Assembly (NCBI GenBank): GCA_963763885.1
Contig: CAVXQD010000002.1
Coordinates: 248,001-312,000, forward strand
DNA from: JANNBN01 sp963763885
GTDB lineage: Bacteria; Actinomycetota; Acidimicrobiia; Acidimicrobiales; JANYDT01
Length of the DNA stretch: 64,000 nt
Reading direction: 5' to 3'
Position 1 is the stretch's first letter. Every line of letters begins with the position of its first letter. Below are positions 7,307-16,552 of the stretch, one piece after another. The translations under genes and the position numbers were made by a program. The notes under the pieces are model-generated. The model saw nothing but the letters and a program-made list of their open reading frames with translations. It was not told where the DNA came from and made no database searches.

Positions 7307-8124
7307 GTGTCCGCCCCGAAGGGGTCGTGGTCATCACCGATGCCCTCGACCCCCAGCTCGACGACTACCGAGAACTGAAAGACGCAACCCGGCGCCGTAG
7401 TGGCACCTTCATCGCTGAGAGCGAACGCGTCATTATGCGCCTCTTCGATTCGGCCTTTACGGCGCGTTCCGTGCTGTTGACGCCAGCTCGCTATGCGCGC
7501 TTACAGAACCTTCTGCCGGATGATGTCAGGGTGTTTGTCGCCGAAGAGCAAATCATCAATCAGGTTGTCGGATTTCCACTTCACCGGGGTGCGGTTGCCC
7601 TTGGCATGCGTCCCGTCGAGATGGCACCCCCCTCCCACTTGCTACAACATGCGCGGCTCGCCGTGATCGTTGAAGACGTGGTCGACCCGGACAACGTCGG
7701 CGCCGTGTTTCGCCATAGCGCGGCCTTTGGTGTTGATGCAGTCCTCCTGTCTCCCAGTGCAGGAGACCCGCTGTATAGAAAGGCGCTTCGAGCCGCCGTT
7801 GGGTGGTCATTGCACGTGCCGTGGACCCGCGCCACAGCAGACCAATGGCCTTCCACGTTGATGGACATGCGACACGACGGGTGGCACGTACTTGCGTTAA
7901 CCCCGGCTGACGAGGCCTCTGTGCTTCCAGTGACCCTTGCTGACTTGGATTCCGATGCCCGCATCGCGCTGCTAGTCGGAACAGAGCACGACGGGCTGAC
8001 GCCCGGGGCGATGCACTGCGCCGACGTATTGAGTCGAATCCCGATGGCGGCGGGAGTTGACTCGTTGAACGTGGCGACCACCGTTGCGATCGCGCTGTAC
8101 GAGATCGCCAAACGCGGATGGTGA
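7303..8124 (+). CDS. SpoU/TrmH-family RNA 2'-O-methyltransferase
   Basis: A 273-aa SPOUT methyltransferase that uses SAM to 2'-O-methylate a ribose in rRNA or tRNA. The N-terminal substrate-binding region begins YRELKDATRRRSGTFIAESERVIMRLF. The knotted catalytic domain has the three SpoU motifs: VDPDNVGAVFRHSAAFGVDAVLL, ALLVGTEHDGL and RIPMAAGVDSLNVATTVAIALYE. GTG 7303 is chosen because it overlaps the upstream stop in GTGA; the longer open frame begins inside the upstream gene. The specific site modified cannot be predicted. Confidence 0.9.
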   Translation: MSVRPEGVVVITDALDPQLDDYRELKDATRRRSGTFIAESERVIMRLFDSAFTARSVLLTPARYARLQNLLPDDVRVFVAEEQIINQVVGFPLHRGAVALGMRPVEMAPPSHLLQHARLAVIVEDVVDPDNVGAVFRHSAAFGVDAVLLSPSAGDPLYRKALRAAVGWSLHVPWTRATADQWPSTLMDMRHDGWHVLALTPADEASVLPVTLADLDSDARIALLVGTEHDGLTPGAMHCADVLSRIPMAAGVDSLNVATTVAIALYEIAKRGW

Positions 8125-8154
8125 CTGGCCCCTAAGGAGTCGTCTCGTACTGGC

Positions 8155-9066
8155 TTGCGTAGAGCAGCCTCGGTTTCGGCTGTCGTGAACTTCGGGTGCA
8201 CCGCTGTTCGGCGACCCGATAACGTGCGCGCTGTGTTGGGACCCGTGATCGCTAGAGGAAGTCGTTCGAACGTCCACGCCTACGGGCAACATGCGGTGGC
8301 CAAAGTCCCGCTTGCCACGATGCCCGAAGGGTGGATCCGGTTCGAAGTCATGTACAGCAGCGCGGTCCATGCCGCAGGTGGCCCCGCCCCTCGCGTGCTC
8401 GGCATTGAGCACGTCGACGGCCGCGAGATAGCGCTGTTCGAACGGATCCATGGCCCCTCCATGTGGGACGCTGTTAGCGAGAATCCACAAAACGCCGCGC
8501 AATATGGCCACGAACTTGCAAGGCTCCACGCAGACGTTCTGCAGATCTGTCCGCCAGTCATGCTGCCTTCACGAGAAGCTCGGCTGATGTGCAAGATCAG
8601 GGAAGCGGCTCAAGTGATCAACCCGCTGGTCTTCGACCCTCTGAGCGTGCTTCGACTGTTGCCTGACCGGCCGGGACAAACAGCGCTTTGCCACGGCGAC
8701 CTGCACCCGAAGAATGTCATTCTTTCGCCAAAGGGTCCGGTCCTCGTGGATTGGTTTGACGTCGCTCGAGGCGATCCACGCGGTGACGTGGCTCGGGCAT
8801 CGTTGTTGTTGTCGGGCCATCACGGTTCTGCGGTTCCGACGGCACATTTGCCAGGTGCCTCAAACTCGGTGCTTGACACCCTTCTGCGCGCATACTTGTC
8901 GGAGATCACTGCGCAGTTGCTCATCTCCGCTGATGAGCTGGCCCATTGGCAGCTGATCGAAGCGGCAGCACGGCTTTCCGAAGGAGTGGAGCTAGCTCCG
9001 CTCCTTGCGGTTCTGAGTTGTCTGGCCGATTCGCCAGCGATTTATTCACCCCTGTCGGAAGGGTGA
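8155..9066 (+). CDS. Aminoglycoside-phosphotransferase-like kinase
   Basis: A protein of about 300 aa with the APH/choline-kinase fold. The catalytic loop CHGDLHPKNVIL (Asp and Asn) and the metal-binding segment VLVDWFDVARGDPRGDVARAS are clear. The ATP lobe contains HAVAKVP with the likely Lys. Such proteins phosphorylate small molecules such as sugars, aminoglycosides or amino alcohols. The substrate is unknown, and there is no resistance context. The start is uncertain: TTG 8155 is the longest; GTG codons near 8184 and 8224 would start closer to the domain. The 3' end overlaps the convergent IMPase-like gene by 21 bp. Confidence 0.8.
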   Translation: MRRAASVSAVVNFGCTAVRRPDNVRAVLGPVIARGSRSNVHAYGQHAVAKVPLATMPEGWIRFEVMYSSAVHAAGGPAPRVLGIEHVDGREIALFERIHGPSMWDAVSENPQNAAQYGHELARLHADVLQICPPVMLPSREARLMCKIREAAQVINPLVFDPLSVLRLLPDRPGQTALCHGDLHPKNVILSPKGPVLVDWFDVARGDPRGDVARASLLLSGHHGSAVPTAHLPGASNSVLDTLLRAYLSEITAQLLISADELAHWQLIEAAARLSEGVELAPLLAVLSCLADSPAIYSPLSEG

Positions 9067-9855
9067 GAGGGTGACTTCGCGGAGCTGAGTAAACACAGCA
9101 GGTGCGGAAGCGAGCAACAGCCCGAAATTCTCAGGGCACGGCGGTTCAACGGTTGCGCCTGCCTCCGCCGCGATCAACGCACCGGCAGCCCAATCCCACA
9201 GCTTGATGTCACGTTCGAAGTACGCATCGAGCCGCCCTTTGGCCACCCAGCACAAATGCAGCGCAGCTGACCCGAAGCAACGAATGTCTCTCACCTGAGG
9301 CAGGAGGCTCCCGACGATTACCCCTTGTCGCGCGCGAAGCGGCGCTGAGTACGAGAAGCCTGTGCCGATGAGCGAGGCAGCCAAGGTGTCAACTCCCGAT
9401 GCGGTGATGGCTTCTCCGTCGATCCGAGCCCCGCCACCGAGAAAAGCTGAAAAGGTTTCCCCGCGGAGGGCATCGACCACTGCTCCAGCCACGAACTCGC
9501 CGTCTAGGGCCGCGGCAATGCTCACGGCGAACACAGGTAACCCGTAGAGGTAGTTCACGGTGCCGTCCAATGGGTCGACAACCCATTGCAAACGAGCGTC
9601 TGTTCCGGTTGTTCCACCTTCTTCTCCAACGAATCCGCATCCGGGGGTGGCGGCGCTCAGCAACGCTCGAATCAACACCTCAGCGTCAACGTCAGTCTGG
9701 GTGACGACATCGGTTGCCGAACTTTTGGTGTGTAATGCGGTCACGTTCCCGAAGCGTTGGGTGACGAGTAGTGCGGCACGTTTTGCCGTGTCGATTGCGA
9801 TGGACTCCAGGGCAGCGCTGGTAAACGCCGGTGGTATGAGCTGCCTAGCTCGCAC
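9046..9855 (-). CDS. Inositol monophosphatase-family phosphatase
   Basis: A 269-aa magnesium-dependent sugar-phosphate phosphatase. Motifs in order: GEEGG (metal Glu), WVVDPLDGTVNYLYGLP (DPxDGT metal motif) and LWDWAAGALIAAEAGA (WDxAAG). The family includes inositol-1-phosphatase, histidinol-phosphatase and fructose-bisphosphatase-like enzymes. GTG 9855 is chosen, giving the usual family length and an 11-bp overlap with the DeoR gene; the frame is open to 9909. It is last in the minus-strand polyol cluster, so a polyol- or sugar-phosphate substrate is plausible but inferred. Confidence 0.85.
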   Translation of the reverse strand: MRARQLIPPAFTSAALESIAIDTAKRAALLVTQRFGNVTALHTKSSATDVVTQTDVDAEVLIRALLSAATPGCGFVGEEGGTTGTDARLQWVVDPLDGTVNYLYGLPVFAVSIAAALDGEFVAGAVVDALRGETFSAFLGGGARIDGEAITASGVDTLAASLIGTGFSYSAPLRARQGVIVGSLLPQVRDIRCFGSAALHLCWVAKGRLDAYFERDIKLWDWAAGALIAAEAGATVEPPCPENFGLLLASAPAVFTQLREVTLSPFRQG

Positions 9856-10639
9856 GCTGGACCTCGACGCCTGTATCAGTGAGCAACTCAACGTCGTCGT
9901 CAGACGCACCTGGATCTGTCACAAGGACATCGATCTCGTCGAACGGGGCGAAGCAGTATGTCTGGTCGTTGCCGAACTTAGTGTTGTCGACCAGGGCAAC
10001 AACGCGTCGTGCGCTGGCAATCATGGCGCGCTTGAGATGGTGCTCAGCGGGATACGGGGTGGTGAGCCCGCGTGCGAAGGACAACCCGTCGCAGCTCAGG
10101 AACAAGACGTCAACGTGCATGGCACGCACGGTCTCGATCGTCTGCGCGTCGACCATTGCGTTGGTGTTTGTCCTGACCCCGCCTCCGAGTACGGTCAACT
10201 CTTGAATGCCGCGCCGTGCGAGTGTGAGAGCGGAAACCAATGAATTGGTCAGTACGTGAACATTCCGATCGAGCGGGATGAGCTCCGCGAACCGCTGGGT
10301 TGTCGAGCCCGAATCGATCATGACTGTCCCACTCATTGGGACCTGATCGCAGGCGAGGCGACCGATGGCCAGCTTTTCGTAGGCGTTCTGCATGTCGCGA
10401 GCGTCGACCATCGGCTCATGGTGGTTTCGTTCGACCGGAACCGCACCTCCATGGACCCTCCGCACCAACTGGCGGTCTTGTAGCTCACCGAGGTCGCGGC
10501 GAATCGTTTCTGTTGTGACGTCGAATCGGTGGGCAAGGTCGGAGACGTCCACGGCCCCTTGTTTCAATGCAAGGCGATGGATCTGACGTTGACGCTCGAC
10601 TTGGAGTCGTGACGTTCCGATGTGCTCGATGCCCGACAT
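9845..10639 (-). CDS. DeoR-family transcriptional regulator
   Basis: A 264-aa regulator. The N-terminal winged helix-turn-helix reads RQRQIHRLALKQGAVDVSDLAHRFDVTTETIRRDLGEL; the recognition helix TTETIRRDL is the DeoR hallmark. The effector domain (DeoRC, sugar-phosphate-isomerase-like) has MIDSGSTTQRFAELIP and VLGGGVRTNTNAMV. These repressors sense phosphorylated sugars. Position within the polyol gene cluster suggests it controls this cluster and the divergent ABC transporter. ATG 10639 is preferred over TTG 10657; a GCCT x3 run (10640-10651) lies immediately upstream and forms the purine-rich leader on the sense strand. Confidence 0.9.
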   Translation of the reverse strand: MSGIEHIGTSRLQVERQRQIHRLALKQGAVDVSDLAHRFDVTTETIRRDLGELQDRQLVRRVHGGAVPVERNHHEPMVDARDMQNAYEKLAIGRLACDQVPMSGTVMIDSGSTTQRFAELIPLDRNVHVLTNSLVSALTLARRGIQELTVLGGGVRTNTNAMVDAQTIETVRAMHVDVLFLSCDGLSFARGLTTPYPAEHHLKRAMIASARRVVALVDNTKFGNDQTYCFAPFDEIDVLVTDPGASDDDVELLTDTGVEVQRAS

Positions 10640-10696
10640 GCCTGCCTGCCTGTCCAATTTCAGTGAGGGCCAGTCTCGCCTACGGAGATGTTCGAG

Positions 10697-11512
10697 TTAA
10701 GCCGAGCCGCCTGAAATCTCGATGTTGACGCCCGTGAGATATGACGCTGCGTCGGACAGTAGGAAAGCAACGACATTGGCGACTTCCGCCGTAGACCCAT
10801 ATCGACGCAGGGGCACCATCGCGATCATTTGCGCTGCGACTTCGGCGGGATCGGTTGCGTAGTACTGGGATCCGGCCGCTGCTTGCAGTTCTACCTGCCG
10901 GTCCCACATCGCCCCGGGTCCAATGAACGCAGGCGACACGCAGTTGGCGCGGATCGAAAACGGAGCGAGATCTTTGGCTGTGCTCTTTGTCAAGCCGATC
11001 ACGCCCGCTTTCGACGCCGAGTACGCCGCCATGTTCGGCGCCCCGCCGACCCCGGCCATGGACGCGGTGTTGACGATGGCACCGCTGAGTCCCGCTGCGA
11101 TCATCCGGCCGGAAGTTTCAGCGATCACGTTAAACACGCCGAGCAAGTTGACCGCAAGCACCTTGGCGACATCTGCGCTATCAACCTGATCGACACGCTT
11201 GAAGGCGCCTTGGTAGCCAGCGTTGTTGAATACCAGCGTGGGAAAAAACCCCTGAATCTGACACTGTTCAAGCGCCGCCGCAACCTCGGAGCGTTCGGTG
11301 ACATCGAATGTGACCGAGACGAGCGGCGTAATTTCGCGAAGGTGATTGGCGAAGGATTCGAGCTTCGCTGCGGATGCCGGGTGGTCTGCGAGCACCAGCC
11401 GATGTCCAGCCCGAGCCAGTGCCTGCGCCGCAGCGGCTCCGATGTCGCCGGCGGCACCGGTGATGAGAGCTACTCCGAGGCCACCTTCGGTTGAGCGGTT
11501 GTGGTCATTCAT
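10697..11512 (-). CDS. SDR-family polyol/sugar dehydrogenase
   Basis: A 271-aa classical short-chain dehydrogenase. Motifs: ITGAAGDIGAAAAQALA (TGxxxGxG cofactor site), FNNAGYQG, NTASMAG (Ser) and YSASKAG (catalytic Tyr/Lys), ending DAASYLTGVNIEISGGSA. The family oxidises hydroxyls with NAD(P). Its ATG overlaps the stop of the mannitol-dehydrogenase gene by 4 bp and the DeoR gene follows, so it is probably part of a polyol catabolic operon. The exact substrate is unknown. Confidence 0.88.
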   Translation of the reverse strand: MNDHNRSTEGGLGVALITGAAGDIGAAAAQALARAGHRLVLADHPASAAKLESFANHLREITPLVSVTFDVTERSEVAAALEQCQIQGFFPTLVFNNAGYQGAFKRVDQVDSADVAKVLAVNLLGVFNVIAETSGRMIAAGLSGAIVNTASMAGVGGAPNMAAYSASKAGVIGLTKSTAKDLAPFSIRANCVSPAFIGPGAMWDRQVELQAAAGSQYYATDPAEVAAQMIAMVPLRRYGSTAEVANVVAFLLSDAASYLTGVNIEISGGSA

Positions 11513-13056
11513 CGGGGGTTCTCCAGATGGGATATCGGCACGCTTAGTTTGTTGGTCCAGCGTTCAAGTGTCTGCAACGAGCCGTGCTGTTCTAGCGATT
11601 CCAAAGCATCGGTCAACTTGGCCACCAAGCGTTCGGACCTATGCAGGTCGTTACCAAAGACTCGGCTGTACTGAAGAAACGCCGCTGGCTGAGTGGCACT
11701 GCGGACGGCGGCCTCGCGGGCCTCGTCCAGGTTGGGGTCGTTCGACAGGACGATTGGCTTGCCGGCGTCATTGAAGCCACGCAGGTAACGGCACCAACCC
11801 GCAATTGCCAGTGTGAGCATGTCGATTGGGCCGTTTGTCTGCAACTGATGCGCCAAGGTCTGCAAGATAAACGTGGGGAACTTAGCGGTGCCATCGAGGC
11901 AGAGCCGCGCAATGGTGTCTGCAATTGCAGGGTTGGAGAACCGATGCACCAACTCGTTCTGGTACGCAACCAGGTCGATGCCGGCCGGGGTCTCTAAAGT
12001 GGGCGCTGCTTCGTTAGCCATAAGTGCACGTACGAATCGTTCGATTCGGTGGTCTGCCATGGCTTGGTCAACGTACTCAATGCCGGCAAGTGCGGCGTGG
12101 TACGCCAACGCGGAGTGGCTGCCGTTCAGGAGCCGGAGTTTCATGTGTTCGTACGGAACAACGTCGGTGGTCATGAGGACACCGACATCTTCGAATCGTG
12201 GACGGTCTGTGACGAACTTGTCTTCCAACGCCCACTGACGGAATGGTTCGCACACAACCGGCCAGCCGTCGATGATTCCGAACGTGTCGGCGACGAATTG
12301 GCGATCGGCGTCGGTTGTTGCGGGTGTGATTCGGTCCACCATGCCGTTGGGGAACGCGCCATTACGCTCGACCCACGTGGCCAACACGTCAGAGGTTGCA
12401 GCCGCGGCGCCGAGCACAGCGGTGCGGACTACGTTGCCGTTGCCGGGAAGATTGTCACAACTCATCACCGTGAATGGAGCAACGCCAGCAGCGCGACGCG
12501 TTTCAAGGGCACGGATGATGATGCCGAACGTCGTTTGTGGGTTAGCTGAAGCGAGGTCTGCGAGCAGCTTTTCGTTAGGGTCGAACACCCCATGGTTCAC
12601 TGGGTAGCCGCCCTCGGTGATGGTGAGCGACACGATTGAGGTGGAAGGGTCAGCCAGGCGCCGCACCGTATCGGCCGAATCAGGAACCGCACGGGAAAAG
12701 CCCGTGATGGAGCTGATGACCCGAGCAGTTGCGGCTTCGCCGGACTTCTCCACCACGACGTACAAACCATCCTGCGCACCAAGCACGTCGGCCATGGTCT
12801 GGTCTTGCGTCATGACTCCGGTGCCGGTGATGGACCACGGGGTTGCATTGGGGATACTCCGTAGATCATCGAGGTACACGGCGAGGTGCGATCGATGAAA
12901 CGCGCCAACCCCGAAGTGGACGATGGAACCGCACGCAACCGCCGTGGTGCCAGTGAGCGGGCTCGAAATCGGTAGGGGAGCGACCCGTAACGAAGGGTTG
13001 GCAGATGAGGTCCGCAGTTCGGCGGCCAGCCCGGCATTGAGCCGACGTGCAGTCAT
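11509..13056 (-). CDS. Mannitol dehydrogenase-family (long-chain polyol) oxidoreductase
   Basis: A 515-aa protein of the mannitol 2-dehydrogenase/fructuronate reductase family. Motifs: IVHFGVGAFHRSHLAVYLDDL (nucleotide site), SLTITEGGYPVN, CDNLPGNGNVVRTAVL, and the catalytic KLRLLNGSHSALAY (Lys-x5-Asn-x2-His). It should interconvert a polyol (mannitol, sorbitol or arabinitol) and a ketose with NAD; fructuronate or tagaturonate reduction is the alternative. ATG 13056 is chosen over the upstream in-frame codon at 13086. First gene of the minus-strand cluster, diverging from the sugar ABC transporter. Confidence 0.9.
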   Translation of the reverse strand: MTARRLNAGLAAELRTSSANPSLRVAPLPISSPLTGTTAVACGSIVHFGVGAFHRSHLAVYLDDLRSIPNATPWSITGTGVMTQDQTMADVLGAQDGLYVVVEKSGEAATARVISSITGFSRAVPDSADTVRRLADPSTSIVSLTITEGGYPVNHGVFDPNEKLLADLASANPQTTFGIIIRALETRRAAGVAPFTVMSCDNLPGNGNVVRTAVLGAAAATSDVLATWVERNGAFPNGMVDRITPATTDADRQFVADTFGIIDGWPVVCEPFRQWALEDKFVTDRPRFEDVGVLMTTDVVPYEHMKLRLLNGSHSALAYHAALAGIEYVDQAMADHRIERFVRALMANEAAPTLETPAGIDLVAYQNELVHRFSNPAIADTIARLCLDGTAKFPTFILQTLAHQLQTNGPIDMLTLAIAGWCRYLRGFNDAGKPIVLSNDPNLDEAREAAVRSATQPAAFLQYSRVFGNDLHRSERLVAKLTDALESLEQHGSLQTLERWTNKLSVPISHLENPR

Positions 13057-13114
13057 ACCAACAGATTCCCACAGATATCGCGGCATTTTCTACTGAATCT
13101 GAGGAGAAAGTGAC

Positions 13115-13170
13115 TTGCATCACGGACGAAACACAGATAAAACAACATTCGCCAACCACTGGAGAAGTGG
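13115..13170 (+). promoter_or_regulatory. Possible promoter and operator of the divergent polyol cluster
   Basis: In the 171-bp region between the divergent dehydrogenase and binding-protein genes, ttgcat (13115-13120) and taaaac (13138-13143) are 17 bases apart and loosely resemble -35/-10 boxes for the plus strand. A perfect inverted repeat CCACT-ggaga-AGTGG lies downstream (13156-13170) and could be a repressor site. Both are weak matches read by eye. Confidence 0.25.
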
Positions 13171-13227
13171 CGCTGCGCCATGCGCGGCATGTCGGTTCTC
13201 CCAATTCACACACTCGAAGGAACCCCG

Positions 13228-14730
13228 ATGAAGCCACGATCACTTGATCGACCGCATCGCTCACGCAACCGCAAGACCGCCGCTTTGGGCGCATTTGCAG
13301 CGCTCAGCTTGTTGGCGTCTGCGTGCGGAAGCGACGCAGCCACCACGGAAGACACGACGCCTGTCACTGAGGCTGTCGCTGAAACCACACCGGCAGAAAC
13401 CACGCCAGCCGAAACGACTCCAGCGGAAACCACTCCAGCTGCAGCGGAAACCACGGTGGCAGCAGCAGCTCCAGCAGACGGCGGAACCATCACCGTTGCC
13501 ATCGTTGACAACCCAACGATGAAGGACATCCAGACGTTGACCCCGGACAACTTCACCAAGACCACCGGCATCAAGGTCAATTACGTCTCGCTCAACGAGC
13601 AGACGCTTCGTGAGCAGGTCACCAAGTCCGTTGGTTCCGACGCCGCACAGTACGACGTCGTCATGATTGGCCCATACGAAGCACCGCAGTTCGGCGCAAA
13701 CGGCTGGCTGCAGGACCTTCTTCCAGCCGCAACCGCAGACACCGCCTACGACGTTGCTGACCTCATCCCAGCAGTGAAGGGCGCGTTGTCGAACGACGGC
13801 AAGATGTACGCCGTTCCGTTCTACGCAGAGTCGTCGTTCATCATGTACCGCAAGGACATTGCTGATGCAGCAGGCGTCACCATCCCAGAAGCACCAACCT
13901 GGGACGAAATCGCAGCAGCAGCCAAGAAGATGAAGACCGCTGACATGGCCGGTATCTGCCTCCGTGGCAAGCCAGGCTGGGGCGATCTGGGCGCATCACT
14001 CGGCACCGTCGTCAACACCTTCGGTGGAACTTGGTGGGAAGCCAACGAAGACGGTTCCATCGGCGCAGCTCAGGTCAACACCGGCGGCTTCAAAGATGCG
14101 TTCAACTTCTACACGCAGCTCCTGAAGGACGCTGGCCAACCAGACGCAGCTAACGCATCGTTCAACGAATGCCTCAAGCTCATGCAGGACTCCAAGGCAG
14201 CCATGTGGTACGACGCAACCGTCGCAGCCGGCATCCTTGAATCCGACACCAGCCCAATCAAGGGCAAGCTTGCTTACGCACTGGCACCAACCAAGGCCAC
14301 ACCGGCTTCGGGCTGGCTCTGGTCATGGGCACTGGCGATGCCAGCCGGCACCAAGAACACCGACGCAGCTTGGAAGTTCATGAGCTGGGCAACCTCCAAG
14401 GACTACATCAAGCTGGCAGCAACCTTGCCAGGCGGATGGGCCGGCATTCCTCCAGGAAGCCGCACCTCGACCTACGCAATTCCTGAGTACCTCGCAGCTG
14501 CCCCAGCGTTCGCACCACTCACGCTCAAGGCAATGCTCGCAGCACCAATCGACAACCCTGGCACCACCAAGCGTCCTGGCTTGCCAGGCGTCCAGTACGT
14601 CGGCGTGCCTGAGTTCCAGGATGTCGGCACGCGCTGCACCCAGGAGCTGTCCGCAGCAATTGCTGGAACACAATCGAACGACGAAGCCCTGAACAAGTGC
14701 CAGGACATCGCCGCCGAGGCCTCGTCCTGA
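13228..14730 (+). CDS. Sugar ABC transporter substrate-binding lipoprotein
   Basis: A 500-aa extracellular solute-binding protein (family 1, maltose/sorbitol type). Signal peptide with lipobox LLASAC, then a Thr/Glu/Pro/Ala linker made of repeated AETTP units (about residues 40-75), then the binding domain: VAIVDNPTMKDIQTLTPDNFTKTTGIKVNYV, YDVVMIGPYEAPQFGANGWL, YAVPFYAESSFIMYRKDI and AMWYDATVAAG. ATG 13228 has gaagga at 13216-13221. Adjacent to two MalF/MalG-like permeases and the polyol dehydrogenases, so a sugar alcohol is the likely ligand. No ATPase gene is nearby; a shared MsmX/MalK-type ATPase is presumably encoded elsewhere. Confidence 0.9.
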   Translation: MKPRSLDRPHRSRNRKTAALGAFAALSLLASACGSDAATTEDTTPVTEAVAETTPAETTPAETTPAETTPAAAETTVAAAAPADGGTITVAIVDNPTMKDIQTLTPDNFTKTTGIKVNYVSLNEQTLREQVTKSVGSDAAQYDVVMIGPYEAPQFGANGWLQDLLPAATADTAYDVADLIPAVKGALSNDGKMYAVPFYAESSFIMYRKDIADAAGVTIPEAPTWDEIAAAAKKMKTADMAGICLRGKPGWGDLGASLGTVVNTFGGTWWEANEDGSIGAAQVNTGGFKDAFNFYTQLLKDAGQPDAANASFNECLKLMQDSKAAMWYDATVAAGILESDTSPIKGKLAYALAPTKATPASGWLWSWALAMPAGTKNTDAAWKFMSWATSKDYIKLAATLPGGWAGIPPGSRTSTYAIPEYLAAAPAFAPLTLKAMLAAPIDNPGTTKRPGLPGVQYVGVPEFQDVGTRCTQELSAAIAGTQSNDEALNKCQDIAAEASS

Positions 14731-14762
14731 TCCCCTTGTCAGGACGAGAGACTGAGTAACTG

Positions 14763-15695
14763 GTGAGCGCCGTTCCCACGACTGCCCCAAAGACCGGGGA
14801 GACCTCCGATGCTCTGCGTCGGAGCTTGGTCCGCAAGCAAGCGTGGGCGCGGCGAGCACCGTTGCTTCCTGCTCTCATCTTTACGGTGCTGGTAACCCAG
14901 CTGCCGTTCGTCATCACCATCTGGTACTCGCTGAACAAATGGGATTTTCTCAAGCCCAACAGTTTTTCGTTCACGGGTCTGTCTAACTACACAAAGCCTT
15001 TCTCAGACAAGTTCTTCCGAGAGGCTGCACTCCATACGGTGGTGATTGTTGTCGGTACCGTCCTCATCGGGACGGTGCTCGGCACGACGCTTGCCACTTT
15101 GCTGGACCGAAAATTCTTCGGGCAAGGCGTTGTTCGCACGCTGCTCATCACACCGTTTCTCATCATGCCTGTGGCCGCCTCGCTGATTTGGCGCCATGCG
15201 TTCCTCGACGCAACGTACGGGTTTGTGAATTGGCTGCTTTCACTGGTCGGCGCTGACCCAGTGGCATTCACCACCAGACACCCGCTTGCTGCGGTTGTTG
15301 CTGTCCTTGTCTGGCAATGGACACCGTTCATGATGCTCATCATTCTGGCTGGGCTCCAGGGCCAGTCCGGTGAGGTGCTTGAGGCTGCCCGCGTAGACGG
15401 TGCATCGGCTTTGCAGACCTTCCGTTCCATCACCCTTCCGCACCTGCGTCCGTACATGGAACTCGGTGCGCTGCTTGGGTCCATCTACCTCATCCAGACG
15501 TTCGACACGGTTGATCAGCTGGCCGGTGGTGCACCTGGCGCCCGCAACATTCCGTACTTCATCTACCAGCGTTCCATCGGCGGGGGCTGGAAGTTCGGTC
15601 AGGCATCTGCCTACGGGGTTGTCGTCGTCATTGCCACCATCGTGATTGCCAACCTCGCGTTGCGCCTGATCTCGTCGCTTCTCGAGGACCAATGA
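14763..15695 (+). CDS. Sugar ABC transporter permease (MalF type)
   Basis: A 310-aa inner-membrane permease with six predicted segments, beginning near residue 33 (LLPALIFTVLVTQLPFVITIWYSL). The EAA loop reads EAARVDGASALQTFRSITLPHLRP, the contact site for the ATPase. The start is GTG 14763. The stop overlaps the second permease gene (ATGA). It pairs with the next gene to form the membrane channel for the upstream binding protein. Confidence 0.92.
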   Translation: MSAVPTTAPKTGETSDALRRSLVRKQAWARRAPLLPALIFTVLVTQLPFVITIWYSLNKWDFLKPNSFSFTGLSNYTKPFSDKFFREAALHTVVIVVGTVLIGTVLGTTLATLLDRKFFGQGVVRTLLITPFLIMPVAASLIWRHAFLDATYGFVNWLLSLVGADPVAFTTRHPLAAVVAVLVWQWTPFMMLIILAGLQGQSGEVLEAARVDGASALQTFRSITLPHLRPYMELGALLGSIYLIQTFDTVDQLAGGAPGARNIPYFIYQRSIGGGWKFGQASAYGVVVVIATIVIANLALRLISSLLEDQ

Positions 15696-16543
15696 ACGCG
15701 GCAAAAATGCCAATGAAGCGTCGCGTCACGTCGCTCGCGTTGTCGGGCCTTGCCTGGGCCCTTGGCTTTGCGTTCTTCTTTCCAGTTCTGTGGATGGTCC
15801 TCACCTCATTCAAAACAGAAATAAGTGCACAGACGGAAGTTCCCAATCTCAAACTCGACGGCGGGTTCGATCGTTACCGAGAAATCACCAAGGATCTTCC
15901 GGGCACCCTGACCTTTGCCAAGGCTTTCGGTACTTCCGCCATCGTTGTCGTGATCTCAACACTGATCGTGCTGCTGCTCGCAGTGCCCGCGGCCTACGCG
16001 CTGGCCATTCGCCCCATCCCTAAGTGGCGCGACGTGTTGTTGTTTTTCATCTCCACCAAGTTCTTACCCATAGCGGCCGCCATCCTTCCGATGTACACAA
16101 TCTCGAAGCGGTTGGGCGTGCTGGATACCAAGGTGCTGATCATCGTGGTGTACACCTCGATGAACCTGCCGTTGGCCGTGTGGATGCTTCGGTCGTTCTT
16201 CGCAGAAGTCCCGCGTGAACTGTTGGAAGCAGCTCAGATTGACGGTGCTGGACTGTTCGCTCGTATTCGAAATGTGCTGATTCCGATTGTCGCCCCCGGC
16301 CTCTCTGCCACCGCGCTGTTGTGCTTCATCTTCGCCTGGAACGAGTTTTTCATGGTGGTCAACCTCACTGCTTTCAACTCGCAGACAATCCCTATCTGGG
16401 TCACAACCATGATCAGCACTCGCGGCCAGTTCCTCGCCAAGCTTTCAGCAGCGTCAACCCTTGCGTGTCTCCCCGTGGTCATCGCTGGTTGGGTGGCACA
16501 GAAGCGCCTCGTCCGCGGTCTCACCATGGGCGCCGTCAAGTAA
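15692..16543 (+). CDS. Sugar ABC transporter permease (MalG type)
   Basis: A 283-aa permease. First membrane segment at about 13-35 (LALSGLAWALGFAFFFPVLWMVLTSFK). The EAA loop is EAAQIDGAGLFARIRNVLIPIVAPG. Typical MalG features include the long periplasmic loop after segment 1 and the C-terminal VQKRLVRGL-like end (AQKRLVRGLTMGAVK). Last gene of the transporter operon; the two-hairpin element at 16553-16616 begins 10 bases after its stop. Confidence 0.92.
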   Translation: MNAAKMPMKRRVTSLALSGLAWALGFAFFFPVLWMVLTSFKTEISAQTEVPNLKLDGGFDRYREITKDLPGTLTFAKAFGTSAIVVVISTLIVLLLAVPAAYALAIRPIPKWRDVLLFFISTKFLPIAAAILPMYTISKRLGVLDTKVLIIVVYTSMNLPLAVWMLRSFFAEVPRELLEAAQIDGAGLFARIRNVLIPIVAPGLSATALLCFIFAWNEFFMVVNLTAFNSQTIPIWVTTMISTRGQFLAKLSAASTLACLPVVIAGWVAQKRLVRGLTMGAVK

Positions 16544-16552
16544 GGCTGCGTC

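Noticed and set aside
8155..9066. Antibiotic resistance phosphotransferase
   Set aside because: The fold is shared by many small-molecule kinases; no resistance context or close motif match supports it.
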